NCBI RefSeq assembly: GCF_016802725.1
Contig: NC_052679.1
Coordinates: 20,959,548-21,023,547 of the forward strand
Direction: 5' to 3'
Source: Solenopsis invicta
Taxonomy: Eukaryota > Arthropoda > Insecta > Hymenoptera > Formicidae
Length of the DNA: 64,000 bases
A model generated the notes under the pieces. It worked only from the letters and a program-made list of their open reading frames with translations. It did no database searches and was not told the origin of the DNA. Positions 1 to 13,192 of this stretch are shown here, one piece after another. Both the position numbers and the translations under genes were made by a program. Every line of letters starts with the position of its first letter. The first letter of the stretch is position 1.

Positions 1-3000
1 TATTTTGCTACTTTTGATTATTTTGAATTTTTATAGTATCAGACTTAATGATTTAATCGTAACGTCATTTAATTTATGTTATCATTTTACTTCAGAGAAA
101 GAAAGAGAAAGAGATTTATGTGTTATAATATTGTGAAATAAACGTGATAAGTACACGAGCAATAATGTAACTGTATTCTGTACTTGCTATCTTTCATCTC
201 GAAATGAAAGTGGACTTGGCGGAAGGAACAGGACAAGAATATTTTTTTAGATCCACATGAAACACAGGTATCGGCTGCGGGCAGGGTGCATGTGTAAAAA
301 CATAGTCCACTAGGGTTTTTTTATACGATATATAATAAAACTTTCTCCTTACTTTCTCCTAGGAACGGGAATATTAAACTTTCCATATATGTGAGATACG
401 TCGCGCCATACGACGACATCCACGAGTCGGGCTAAGCGGCATTTTACCGGGCGTATTACATTTATTTAATATTATTTACGGCAAGTTTTACGATGCCAAT
501 GATACGTATACGGAGTCTATCCAATATCAAATATAACGTCGTAACCCCGGAGCAAGCGCGGAGGATGGTGGAGGCAATAAATGTACGGCAAACGGCGCTC
601 TCCCGATAGGCACTCTTGCGTACATGCTCGTCCCACGAAAATAGGTACCAATCGAGGACTCCGCACCGCTACGTACGCGTCTGAAAAAGGATCAGCGCGA
701 GCTGCCTTGACTTTTATCCGCCCCTTTTCACGATTTTGTAAATTATATATGGTCAGAAATAAATCGATTAAAAAATTCTTTTAATCGATTCAAATAAAAC
801 GACGTCATTGTTGATTTATTTATTTACTTTTTTTTTGTAAAAAGATGTGTTATGTGACGCGTAAAACACGCTAAAACGTACGATCGTCTGATTCATTTAT
901 ATCGCATTGAACGGTATCAATCGAAGCATCGACACACACGCCTTTCGCCGGCTTATGCCAGATGAGTTCAATGACGGGGGAACGGCGTGCGCGTTCAGTA
1001 TCAACGTAAATCCAACTACCCGAATCGTATGGAATTCAATTCGAGTCGCTCGTCTGTTGGGACGACACCAAGAGAGCAACGGAAAAAGACTGTAAAAGGA
1101 ATGGTGGGTGGGGTGAACTGAAATGGCTAAATAGAAAACGCAAACGACACCCGAGTTTATGGCCACTCACTCGTTTTCCACCTCCATCGCTCGTCTCTCT
1201 GTTTCTCTCACGATTCCGTGGACGATTTCACGTATACTTCAACACTCCTCGCGAACCTGGTTACTTCACTCTTTTACAGATCGAAATGGCATCTAGGTTT
1301 CCGACACGTTCGTGTTAATGTTATGTAGTACAACAATTAGTGGATTACTTGCAAGCAACTTTTATTACGACATAAGGTCTCTTTTTTCCCACTTTTTCAA
1401 AATACACTTTGTGCACTAAGATATCACAAGAGTTTAGAGTTAAATATACTTTTTTCTTAGTTGGCTTTGTTGTCCTAGCATTTTCTCTCTATCTCAATTT
1501 GAATAATAAATAAAAAATACATTTTTAGTTACAATACAACATTTATTTATGCACTTTATCGAGTTTCCGGCAAAGGTTCACAAGCGCGATGATTAAAATA
1601 CTATGGATGCACATGCACACGCAGCGAACTTTCGCGTGCATGGAAATTCAGTTTCCGAAGTGTGCCTGCCCATCGAATTTTAGATCCGGCATTTGTCTCT
1701 GTCCGGCTGAAATCGATCGGCGTATCGGTGGAGTCGAGTGACTGCGAAACGGGAGGAAATCGAGAGAGAACAAAACCCGGCCTCTCGCCACTTTCTGGAA
1801 CGGATAACGGCTTAGGGTGTACGTAATATATACGCACGCGTAGCCATCTCGTTGGTCCCTCACCTCCCCTTTGAATACTTAATGCAGACAATTCGCCGAT
1901 GCAGTTATTTCATGCCAGCTCTACGAAAAAGATTTCGCAGTCGTGGCACGTATCGCGGAAAGGCCCCGTATACAGCGTTGTAGCGCGCGGTTGTTGGACA
2001 CACTTACTGAATATACAGGAGACAAAACAAAATTATAAAGAGGAAAATCCAGGGACAACATTTTATTTCCCCGAAAACCTCTCAATACTTTCGATATCTG
2101 ATCGAAGAAGAAAACACACGCATCTTGTATCAACGTTGTAAAATATGAAACTAATTGTAGTTAACGTTGTATCCATCCAGAAGAAAATCGATGAGGCTAT
2201 ATTGTTTTTTACGATCACACAAGATTCGTTAAGTGCCCGCGTACTCGTTAGTGTTTCCATGGTCGTGCAGCGATAACGATAGATACTGAGAAGAGGCAGT
2301 AAAACGTTAAGTGGCTCCGAAACACGGACTATTGCTGGGAGACATATATACATGTCTGCATTGTAGGCGCCCATTCACAGCCTTGTACATATGTCTTTGT
2401 AATATATCGAGCAAAATATAACCGCGCAATGTAAGATATGTCCGCAGCATAATATTCATAGTGGCGTGAACGCTTTCTCTCTCGTTAGTGCTCCGCAAAA
2501 TAAAATTTTTAATGTTAAATACGGGCGTAATAATCGGGATAACAGACATTATCTACCACTATTGTTAACTTTGGAATTTCCAAACGTATTAAATTATTCT
2601 GCTAAGTAGTTTAAAACTACTTTGAATTATTTAAGAATGGAGAAGAAGATTAACTGGAACAATCGCGAGTCAACACAATATTGCTCTCTCTTTTTCTTTA
2701 GGAAATGAATTTTCGATGTTTCTCATTAATATTAATTTCCTTTCTGGCTCTCTCTTTTTCTCGATTTAACAATCATACAATGGATTAAACGTCGACAGGT
2801 GTCCGATCCGCACGCACCATAAAATTTCACCCGTTTCAATAATGGGGAAAGACTCCTATCAAAATCGTCATGGAGAATTTGTTCGTGTCGCTCGTGCTTA
2901 AGCGCATCGCCGCGTAGGTACCGTGTATAATGCCGCGCTGTATACGCGGCGTTATCGCTGTACCAGCGGCTATACCAACACAGATATACACGGGGACGTA

Positions 3001-4640
3001 CGTATCGCGACCGCGGTGGAGCCAAGTAGCATTTGCATGAATTTGTTGGTCCGATATCCCGACGAAGATCGTGCTTTAAGCCGAAGGAGCCCGAGAGCGA
3101 CGCTCGATGCGCGCCGTGAACGCGAGCGCTCGGACGGGCACCTTTAAGAACCGTGCCCGAGGGGAAGGTGACTTTTTTTCAATTTGTTAATTCAGGGTAA
3201 TCCTGAGGGTGGCTAATTTCGACCCGAACGTCCTCCTCTCGTCGCGGCGGCCACAATCGCCGCGCTCTCCTCGACCTCTCTCGCCCCGCTGTTGTACGGC
3301 GACCTCTCTCGACTCCTCTACTATGACTTTTAATCTCTGTTATATTTCTTTGCTCCCTCTTGGTCCCGCCAGCACCCGCCGACCGTTCGCGCCGACAACG
3401 AGGAACAACGGCGGTACACGATATGCGGCGACGACGGCGACGTACAATCGAGCAGCAGGTGCGTTCCCGAAAAGGCGAAACGTAACTTCGTTGGCGGGCT
3501 GCTGCTCCTCCCGTCGTGTCCTCTTTCTCTCCGTATCTTTTTATTTTGAAATCCGATTGCGAGCGATGAATTCCGAGATTACCTAAATGGTCTCGGGGGC
3601 AATAATGTAAATTTTGCCGACGGGGTTTTTTTTACGAGCTCCGCCTCGCGATTGCACTCATCCGTGACTCGAGAACATAATCTCGCGGAGCTACCGGCAA
3701 GAAGGAAAAAGCGTTTAACGTCGCTCGCGAATGACGTACGCGTCATCGATCAAAATAAATACTCGCGATCTGATTTTCAATAAAAAAAAGAAACAGAAAA
3801 ACGTCAAGAAAACTTTTCGCCAGGAATTGCACGTTAATTTGCGAGAGTAAGTTTGAGAATTTGTAACTTGTAACTTGTATATTCATTCAACAACGTGACG
3901 TCGCAATCTTTGAATGTTCTTGGTCTGCCAACGTAGCCGAACACGAACTACTGTATACATAGAGCTAACGGGATGACGGGCGTCGGCCATGTTGTCTTGA
4001 CATTCTCCCTCGAGGGTTGTCGGGGGTGGATATATTTAGCCCGCCGCCTCCAGGGACCCTCGCCACCCCAACAACCCACCCAACCCTCAAACCACTCCCG
4101 ACTTATGATGCCGTTGTCCAACCAACCCCCCAAACCTCATGCCACTCCTTGAGCGAGGTTTACACACAAAGCTCTTGTGAATAAAGAAAGCATGTGTACG
4201 CGACTAAACCAATTGCGTTGCATGAACTTATGATAGATTTTACGATAATGTACACATGTGATAATTATAATATATTACATTTATAATTTTTTCAATATAA
4301 GTATTACAGCCAATTATTTAATTATTTCAACTTGAAATAGTTCTAAAAGTGAAACATATTGTAGAAAAATTCTAAATGTGAGTCAAATGTATATTGCATA
4401 TTAAACATCTATATTTATTGTAACATTTGTAATAAATAACTGTTCCAACATTAGCAAGAATAATGTCAGAAAAAAAACAATATTCATATTTAAAAGGTTT
4501 TTTCAAGTTATAATCTTCCATCTCTTTTGGCCTTCTTTTCATCGATTATCTATGAAGAGACATGGCCAATCTTGGTAATTATGATTAATGACGATCAGGA
4601 TAAGCTATAATTAAAGTACAGATTGCAGGAGAATTAAGTT
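1..4640. other. Noncoding, probable kn upstream intron (part 1)
   Basis: No exon of kn or any other recognisable gene is visible on either strand. AT-rich stretches alternate with GC/CpG-richer blocks, notably about 2900-3750 (CpG-dense, with open frames that look compositional) and a C-rich patch at about 4010-4135. A short purine run lies at about 94-115. Because kn exons run on the + strand from 18379, this is most simply intron or 5' flank of kn. The sequence alone cannot distinguish the two. Confidence 0.6.
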
Positions 4641-7600
4641 TTTTTTTCAAATGACAATGAGCGCACTAAAATCGTCTTGCGCAGCGTATCCTAGCATTAG
4701 CAAGCCAAGCCGCAACTATCGGAAATTGTGTGCGAGCACGCTTTCTTCAGCGTCCTTTTTCCCGCATCCTTCGCGGCTTCCCGCATCTCGACTTTCTGCT
4801 CGCTGCCCTTCGCCTTTCTTTCTCCTCCCTTCCTCCCCTGCGGAGAAAGAAGTCATCAATATAGCGACGGCTTTTCGTTCCTGGCCATCGAAAGGGACAA
4901 AACTTTGCCCACGGATGGGCGGGGTCACGCCTAATCCCCAGAGTCAAAATGGAAGTCTCCGGAGACCCCCCCTGCTTCCTTCAGGGAAACGGCGGAAGTT
5001 TCGTCGCAGTAGCTCCCGGTTAGGCCGGACCGAGGGTGGCTGCGGACGATACTTTTGCAGTCGCGTAACGTATTACCGAACGGGGAGGACACTCTGCGAA
5101 TTTCGGTAGCCTGACTCTCGCGCGGAGGGTCGAGCGGAGCAGGGGACGTAGCGCGAGGGTTCGCGAGGGGCGCGTCGCTCACCCTTCGAATCTTCCCTCG
5201 GAGACTAAGAAGAGTGAGGGAGACTCTCCGCGAGCCTTTCCTTTTCTTTTCGACGACCGCACGCATACGTACGTGCCAATACCTCTACAACTCCACCGCC
5301 GTAATACGCGCGCGAATACTACACCCGGTGATGGCTTTCGATTTTCGTCCGCTCGACGGAAGCGGATCCGTACAACGAAAACGCACATGTCTGTGAACGA
5401 TGCTTCTCATTGCCGTGGACCAGAAAACGGAATGTTAGAGGATGGGGACTCTTCGTTAAATAATATATGATGTTTGTGCACGTGGAACCGCAGATTAGGA
5501 AGATCAATATGGCCGAAACTTCGGAACTTCGAATAAAATAGAATAGATGTTTAATCAAAAAAATTAGAAAAATCTTTACATCTGCAAAATATATTAAAAT
5601 CATTTTGGATAAGTATTATTATTTATTCAGAAATTGCTTATATCACACGCCCCATTCTCGTTGAATCATCGTCGCCATCAGACGATTTGGGAGGAAACTA
5701 CATAAGTGATTGCAGACATCTCTTTGCGAAGACCATAGGTCTATAACTTTCTCGACGACCATAAAACGTCAAGTACAAGGCGGAGGCGCGTGAGAAACGC
5801 GAAAGCACGCTTCGTGCGACCTCCGTCGAGGCCGCTCGATTATTTAAAAAGTCGTGTCGCGGAGTGCCCAAGAACAAGATACGGGGCACAATGTCGAATA
5901 ACATGCTTCAAGATTCACTTTCATTTTCTGCCTCAGTATGCGGAGCTCGATATCCGGTGCGTGTACATAGCCGGAGCAGAGAATCCGTGGGAGGTTGAAA
6001 AAATGGGGATTGTAAGTTGCGCGGATAATTCTTGGCGGAGGCGGCGGCCGAGAAGCACGGGCGGGCAATATTATACCTTTGTACGAGGGTGGTAGGCAGG
6101 CAAGAGAGTTCGCGATCACGGAAGAGTGCGGAGGGAGAAGAGTGCCGCCTGTACAAGGCGTGGAATTTCATATAAACTTAGAGGAGCGCTCCCTTCCTTC
6201 GAGGCGTTTCGCTTCGCCCTGTGACTGTATTTATCCGGCGCGTTCTGTTCGCAATTTAATCACTACGCCGAGCGCATTTTCTTATTATCACTCAACCAAG
6301 TTTCGCGTTACAAGTGCGTAATTCTATTTTGGCTATGTTCCGGCATAAATGATCTTTACGCGAAACTTTAACACAGGACAGGCAAGTAACGAAAGTTTTA
6401 TCACGTATGATATTTTGCATCATTAATACCAATCAAATGCTATCTGATATTTCGGATGCTATAAATTTGAAACTTGTCCCGATAATTTATGAGTTATTTA
6501 CTATCTTGTATTTTGGATAACAGTTCAGCAATTTCTAAAACAAAATCTCATCTCGTCTCATCGTCCAAATTGTCTCTGCAACCCCCTCTCCACCTGTTCG
6601 GCCATTCTGCTTTCGTGACCCACGATGGTGCACAAGCGGGACAAGGAGATGCTTGAGGAAAAGCGGGAAGAAAACGGAAAATGGAGGAAGACGAGGAAGG
6701 AGCGTCGAGGACGGCGACTTCGGGAAAGAGACAGCGAGTCCCACGGGACTATCGACTGCCGAGTCCCGTGGGGCAAGTCGATACTCCAGGGACACCCCGT
6801 TCTCTTCCTTCGGAAGTCCACCCTCTTCCTCTTCACCTCCTCGTCACCTCTTTCTACCAGCATTCGAGTTCTAAACACTCGGCGCAAGCGCAAGACAGCA
6901 CGACGTCCTCGACATTGGCTTCGCTCTTTATACTTCGTCTCGACGCAAACGTTCCTATATACATAGGGTGTCTCCAAGGTTTCCCACACTTTCTTTTATA
7001 TATAAATCTTTTAACACATTGAAAATATTTTTTTCTTTTATGTAATTAAAATATTCAACGCTATATTTTATTTTCTGTATTCAAAGTAGACTCAAAATTT
7101 TAATTCAGTAGTCAGTCACAACTCATAAAATACAATTTTATATTAAGAAAAGAGGTAATTAAATTTCATATAAGAAAAATCTGAAATTAACTGCAAAATT
7201 AATAGATAAAAAAATGTATGTCATATCTGGTACACCATATATATGTATATACACTTTCTAAAAAGATCAGTAATCTTCTGAAAGAAGCTTTTGTGTAATT
7301 CCCAACCAGTAATCGGATAGAAGAGAATTCCATTTCAAATTTCACAATTGCATATTTTAAAATAATTTAAAATATATTAGAGGCGAAGAGAGAAATAGAG
7401 AGACAGAGAAAGCGAGCAAAAAGATAATACGAGGAAAGAATTTTTTCGATCTAAAAACATTATCCGATAGAAATTTTTTTTTTCTACAGATAGAGATGTT
7501 TCCCTTGTAACATTCTTTCAGTCTCTTCGAAACGTTCAATGTTACGCGAGCTCGCAAGGTGAAGTAAAACGGCATAGCAAACGTAAAAGCAGAAATGCAT

Positions 7601-8210
7601 CCTCTTGCAAGAGGTTTGACGAGCAAGACGCCAGAATTATACGCAAAGCACTTTCACCAGTTGACGCGTAGACACACGGTTAGGTTACATGCGGCACGAT
7701 GAACGGTAACGGTGTGGCGGTCGGGTTGTCAGCACCAGTAAGTTATTTAGCGGTTGAGGTCGTAGCAGTTGGCAGTGCTGTCTAATTGTAACGACACCTT
7801 TGGGACCGGTATCACTCCCCGTATAACCCACCAAACCACCCACTTTCCACCCTCATGATCGTTGAAGCGCTCAGGCGGTCTCTCGCGCTCACCCGCTCTC
7901 ATCCGCTCTCGCTTGCTCTCACCGTCCGTCCCTCGGTGTCGGGAACCCTCAGATACCGTAAACCAAAAATACGACGACACTTTGTCGAAGCGTCCGCGTC
8001 TCGTCCGTCTTGGCTTCTCTAAAAAGGAAGCACGGAGGTAGCAAAGAGTCGTTAGTCGGGCGCGCGCCAGCCGCGCGGCTAAAGCCTTTAAGTCTCGGAT
8101 ATACTGATATCGTTTTCGCGGTTTAAGGTCGTTTAATCTCCCGAGACATTGCATTATAGTTTTGTGGTTAAGTAATAAACACCTTTCCAAAGTATTAAAC
8201 ATCATTTCTC
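4641..8210. other. Noncoding, GC-rich islands (part 2)
   Basis: GC-rich, purine/pyrimidine-skewed blocks lie at about 4730-5450, 5780-6250, 6540-6960 and 7640-8130. Open frames of 100-150 codons occur in several overlapping frames on both strands at once. That pattern is expected from stop-poor GC-rich DNA, not from genes. No protein family, splice-consistent exon chain or codon pattern was recognised. The block contains COE-like palindromes near 6739-6773 (listed separately). Confidence 0.55.
6739..6748. promoter_or_regulatory. COE/EBF-type palindrome (perfect consensus)
   Basis: The sequence reads TCCCACGGGA, an exact match to the palindromic COE/EBF consensus TCCCNNGGGA. A near-match, TCCCGTGGGG (one mismatch), follows at 6764-6773. 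The two sit within an 11-bp-stem inverted repeat (6740-6750 with 6762-6772). About one exact match is expected by chance in a 64-kb window, so on its own this is suggestive only. The link to kn regulation is inference. Confidence 0.3.
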
Positions 8211-11200
8211 ATACGGTTCTTTATTTTCGATCGGAACAGGAAGATGTATTATTAAGTGAAAGCTTCCATCTTTTTCTTATTTGTTCGCAATCGTGACATT
8301 TACGGAAAGTGTTGCGTATATACTGTCGCTCGATAAAACTTTCCGATATATAACAAATGTCAGATTTGACGTATTAAGTGTGAGAATACGAATTTTTAAT
8401 AGTTTATTTAATATTCACATAAAATATTATTGGAATTTTAGAATTGTTTATTTTAAGACCGAAAAATTATATTTTTTTGTGAATTTGAAAAGATATATAA
8501 AATCACACAATAAATATCAGCACTAAGCTCTAGCTGTGACTTATAAGGCTTTTCGTTTATTATTGTGTTTTCACGTACGAGTCAATGTTTTCTATTTAAT
8601 TTGATTAAAAATATTATATTTTCATAATTTCTTTCGTTTAGTATTAAAAAAGAAAATATAGAGGAAATATAACACAGTAATGTTTTAACGCAAACAATGC
8701 TATAAGTAAAATCAAAACCGAGAGATCAAACGTTAATATATTTTTTGTTTTTTAAGAGTGAAATTCATAAAAAATAAATTTGCATTATTCAATATGAAAG
8801 ACTTTGAGTATTTTCTATATAAAAGTTCAAGAAGTCAGTAGTATCTTTTCACATTATTCTAGAATAATTTTCAAGATATGTGCAACGATGAACGGAATAT
8901 GCGAGACACAAGAACGTATCGCCCGCTGGCTTGTCGCCTCGTAATCGCGCGACTCGAAAACCGGGTCTGTCTCATAAACTTTCGTGCAAGCATGGACGTT
9001 TGCTTTATTGCCGGAGCTTCTGATATCGCGGCGGTTGGTAGCAACATCGGTAGAAAGGCAGGCAGGCAGCATTATCTTCTCGGTGAGGGTGAGAGAGGGC
9101 GAATGCCCTCCCCATGAGATCACCATGGCAACCCCTACACGGCCCGCCACGGCGTCGTGTCCTGCGTGCTTCCATGTCCTGCCAGCATGGCGACTGCTAA
9201 CCTCCTAAAGTCCTCAAGCAAAGAATGATAATTCACGTCCTTCTTGTCATCAACTCTCGTCTCAAGTAGCTGCACTTACGTTCGAAAGCAGGTATGATCA
9301 TACAGGCAATTTTTAATTTATTATAGTTTATAAACAGAACATTCTGACGAATTATATTTTTGTATTAGCAAAATTATTTCGTGTACGTGCGTATACGTGT
9401 TATGTGTAAATATAAAAATGCATTTCATTATATACTATGTAAATTTCGAAAAAAATACAATATTATATTTTTTTCTTATAAAACACAGTGTACACAATGA
9501 AAATATTAATTATTGTATCTGTGCAATTAGGGAAATTTATAGAAGTTGAAAACAAATAAGAGCATCTAATTTCAAGAGATACTTCTTTTTCATATTTACG
9601 AAAATAGATCAAATTTATTGAGGTGACGATTCTCCATTGCAAAAGTAATTAGCTTTGCTTGCCAAGTCCACTCGTTCAACGATTCTTTATACCGACGCTC
9701 ATCGGCAAGGAGGAGCGTCCATAGGGAGAAATTAAAAACGTAGCCCCGGGCGGAATTAAGACATATTTTTTAATAAAACCCGATAGAGATCACGTTCATT
9801 GAGGTGACTTTTTCTCTCGGTAAGCGTGAATTCCGCCAGGTAATTAAGTTAACCAAAAAATTGTTGCGAGATTATAGAAGAATGCATTCACAAAAAAAAA
9901 TTGAATAAAAAATTGTTTTAAAAATCTATTATAAATATACTGTTTCACAATTTTCAAAAATACTATACTAAAAATGCAGTACTGTGATGAAACAAAGTTT
10001 ATAAATTATAGTGATTCAAAAATACTCAATGAGAAAATAAATGACTGTGTAACATAAAACTAACAAAAATATATAAATTTACGGTAACCAGAAAGAAAAG
10101 GGCTTCCTGGTAATAGTCGAAATAAGAATGAAACGCTTGAAAGTTAGTGAAGGAATGAGAGATTGTGCCGAGTTTCGAAGTAAGTGCACTCCTCAAAGCA
10201 AGTTGCCGACCCCGCGGGAGGGGGTAGGCGCTCCCTCGGTAAGCCTGTTAAGGAAGGATTCGCGAGTTTCCTCAAAGGAGCCGCGAATATTAAAATCACA
10301 TTTTAGCTCCCCTAGTTTGACGACAAACTCCGCGAGCAGGCAACGAGGTTAGCCGGGATTAAGCGAGCTTCCGTTGACAAACTTACGGCGTGTTATTACC
10401 GTGTACACTGACACGCGCCTCTCCTAAACTGTCTGCAAACGAGAAATTCTCACGGCGCGGCGTCGTGGAAATTGATTGAACATGTATCCTAGCTGTTAAT
10501 GAAAATAAAAGCTGAACGCTTCTCGTGCGTTTTAAAGTACGACTTGCAAATTATCAGTTTTTATAATCGCTTTATCTATTTAGTATACCGCTGCCTATTT
10601 ATTTTGTCCAACTGTCAAGTTATCTTTGAGCATGAAATTACATTTATTTTAATTCACAACGAAATAAAATACCGCTTTATTAACTTATTCTCCTGCTTAC
10701 TGCGTTTTACAACGTTGTGATGTAGCTTTTATAATAGTAATTAAAATTGCATTAATTTTACCGTTAAATTTATCGTTCTGCATGCGGAGAATTGGAGCAT
10801 CTTAAAGCAGAGTCGCAATCTCGAAAGATGCACTGAACTGTATTCTTCCGCTTTCTAAAAGAAAAAAAGAGATAAATATATACGTTTTACATGTTCCTCC
10901 AACATATCATGCGGTAGGATGTTGTGATACGCGTGTTGCCTCTTTGTCTTCCGCAGCCACATGATGTACGGGAGCATGCGCGACTTACGGTCGTTTTTGT
11001 CGATATTTGACAGCGGTAACTTGAGAGACTCCTAACCGCCCCTACTGTGCTCTCAGGGGACTCCGTATCTAAATGCAGGCATTAATAAATCGTGCGTACA
11101 CTCGTATACCGACGCGGGAATCGTCGTCGGCGTTAAGTTAGTTTACGCGGTTGGAGGTTCTGATGCATTTATGGAAATGCCCCGCTCCTTGTCCGAGCAC

Positions 11201-13143
11201 TGTATGCCCAAGGCACAGAGAGATAATTCAACAATTTTCGCAGTTCGCACGTCACGCTACAGTTACTCGACCATCCAGCGCCAGACACGATGAAAATTCG
11301 ACGTAATCCACCAGAAATAATCTTGAAACCGTCCGAATAGCCAAAATAATCAAATTACACTCACGCTAACGATCTTTAAATTTCTTTCCATTTTAATTAA
11401 ATTAATAAAGAACAGGGATTGATATAATTTTAGTTTAATTTCGAGTTTAATTTTCGAGATTATAAATACGAAATAACATGAATTACGATTCATGCCAGCT
11501 TCCTTCGTTAGGGAAATGTACAGAAATTCTTTTCGCATCTCGAAAAATTGTGATAAATTTAATTTCTGCCTAAAATTGTAAAAGAAAATATGTGAACGTA
11601 CATTTTTCATAACGTATAATAATACTTCGATACATACGACACTTCTAAACATTATGAATAAGAAATGAAATTGATGTGAGATCCGTGGCTTTCCTCTCGC
11701 TTATCTCGGATATACGTGATTTATCCTTCCTCGGGCACGCGGTGTTAAGCACAGTCACGTTGTCGACATAAGCTAAGTCGAAGCTTACGCCAGTTAATAG
11801 CTACGACCAACTATGCGATACGTGGTAAATCGTCGGTTGATGCGCCGTACGTGCAAAGCAAATCTAGTTATGGTAGCCGGCCTCTCAAGCCGTCTTGCGG
11901 CTAATGTGATAGACTGCCATTAGGGGTATCTCGCTGTCGTGGCGAGGGGTCGACGTAACATGGGATGAGAGCGGGGGTGAGCGGCAACATAACGCAGGGG
12001 CTACGACAGGATACGTTAGTTCGGGGCCATGCTACGTAGTAAGACGTATTACTTAGGTATGAATTATGCAATACCTCGGCAATGCCTGCCGAATAGCCTT
12101 AGCTCGAGCCGTCTTAGAACTTAGGCAAACGGTATCCTCCCTATCGGCAGGAATTTGGTTAAGATACCCGTCTTTACACACGTAGTCGGTCGCCTGATTT
12201 CCTTTCGTAAACACGTGATGGCATCCACTCGAGATACAAGACAGTCTCGGAACACAGCTGAAGGCAAGTGCAAGATTACGTAATGATGTAATGTCGCTAT
12301 TGGCTATTGAATGTCCTGATTAGAGAAGATGTAATTACAAGTTGACAAATACGTAAAATGTACATATATAATCGCTCCGAATTATAACTGAAAGTACACG
12401 CGACACTCTCATCCATGCTATTAGATTAGTAAAAGTTATATTTACCGTGTTTCTCTGCCGAAAAAACAAATTCCATCTAACTGTAGAGAACCGTAAAACG
12501 GTGAATATATTAACTCATTCTTTGCGCACGATTGCACGTAAATTTATTCTACTGCCGATTCTTGGTTGGACAACTATTTACATTCTGATAAGAGGATGTT
12601 AAACAATGATGTCTTCCTTTCCATGGAACGGAACTAAACGTTTCATACGTCGTTATATTTTCCCAGCTTTCCTGACCCGCTGCGTCCACTATAAATTAAA
12701 TTTATCTATGTTTAATCGGGCATTGTGGAAACGTTCCGTCTTGCAGGGCATAACTCTCAAGGTTTAATTCCATAATTGTGTAACTGAAATTTCATTAATA
12801 ATTTTAAGAGCCTAAATTAAAACAAAGCTTTTTGAAAATTGTGTGAAAACTGTAACGTTATTCACGATTTGAAATTTATAATATCAAAATCGCTGTTCCC
12901 CTCAAATCAGGTATCATGAGATAATCTGTTATACAGAATGCCTTTATTCCTGGAAAATGATTTCCTGTATTAACCGATAGTTACGTGCGATCCTTCTTAG
13001 CCGTCTCTATAATACTTCCTGAGAAGAGAATCCGAAGGAACGAGTCGGTAGACGCTAGATGACGGCAGTGTAGAAAGGGAGAGGGAGGATACTGGGGAGG
13101 CAGTGGGCGTAATGGAGGCTAGTTAAACATTAAGCATCCCCTG

Positions 13144-13192
13144 ATACCTTGCTAACCCCTTACTAACCCTGGTTAAGGTGTATGCAAGGTAT
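13144..13192. repeat. Short inverted repeat / hairpin
   Basis: ATACCTTGC at 13144-13152 is the exact reverse complement of GCAAGGTAT at 13184-13192. Between them is a second imperfect inverted pair (taacc/ggtta). The whole could fold into a hairpin of about 49 nt. It is shorter than a typical microRNA precursor, and no function is claimed. Confidence 0.4.

Noticed and set aside
4651..8205. Several open frames of 110-152 codons (4651-5109, 6558-6989, 7747-8205)
   Set aside because: Overlapping frames on both strands in GC-rich, Arg/Ser/Pro-biased sequence. Typical of stop-poor composition, not of genes.
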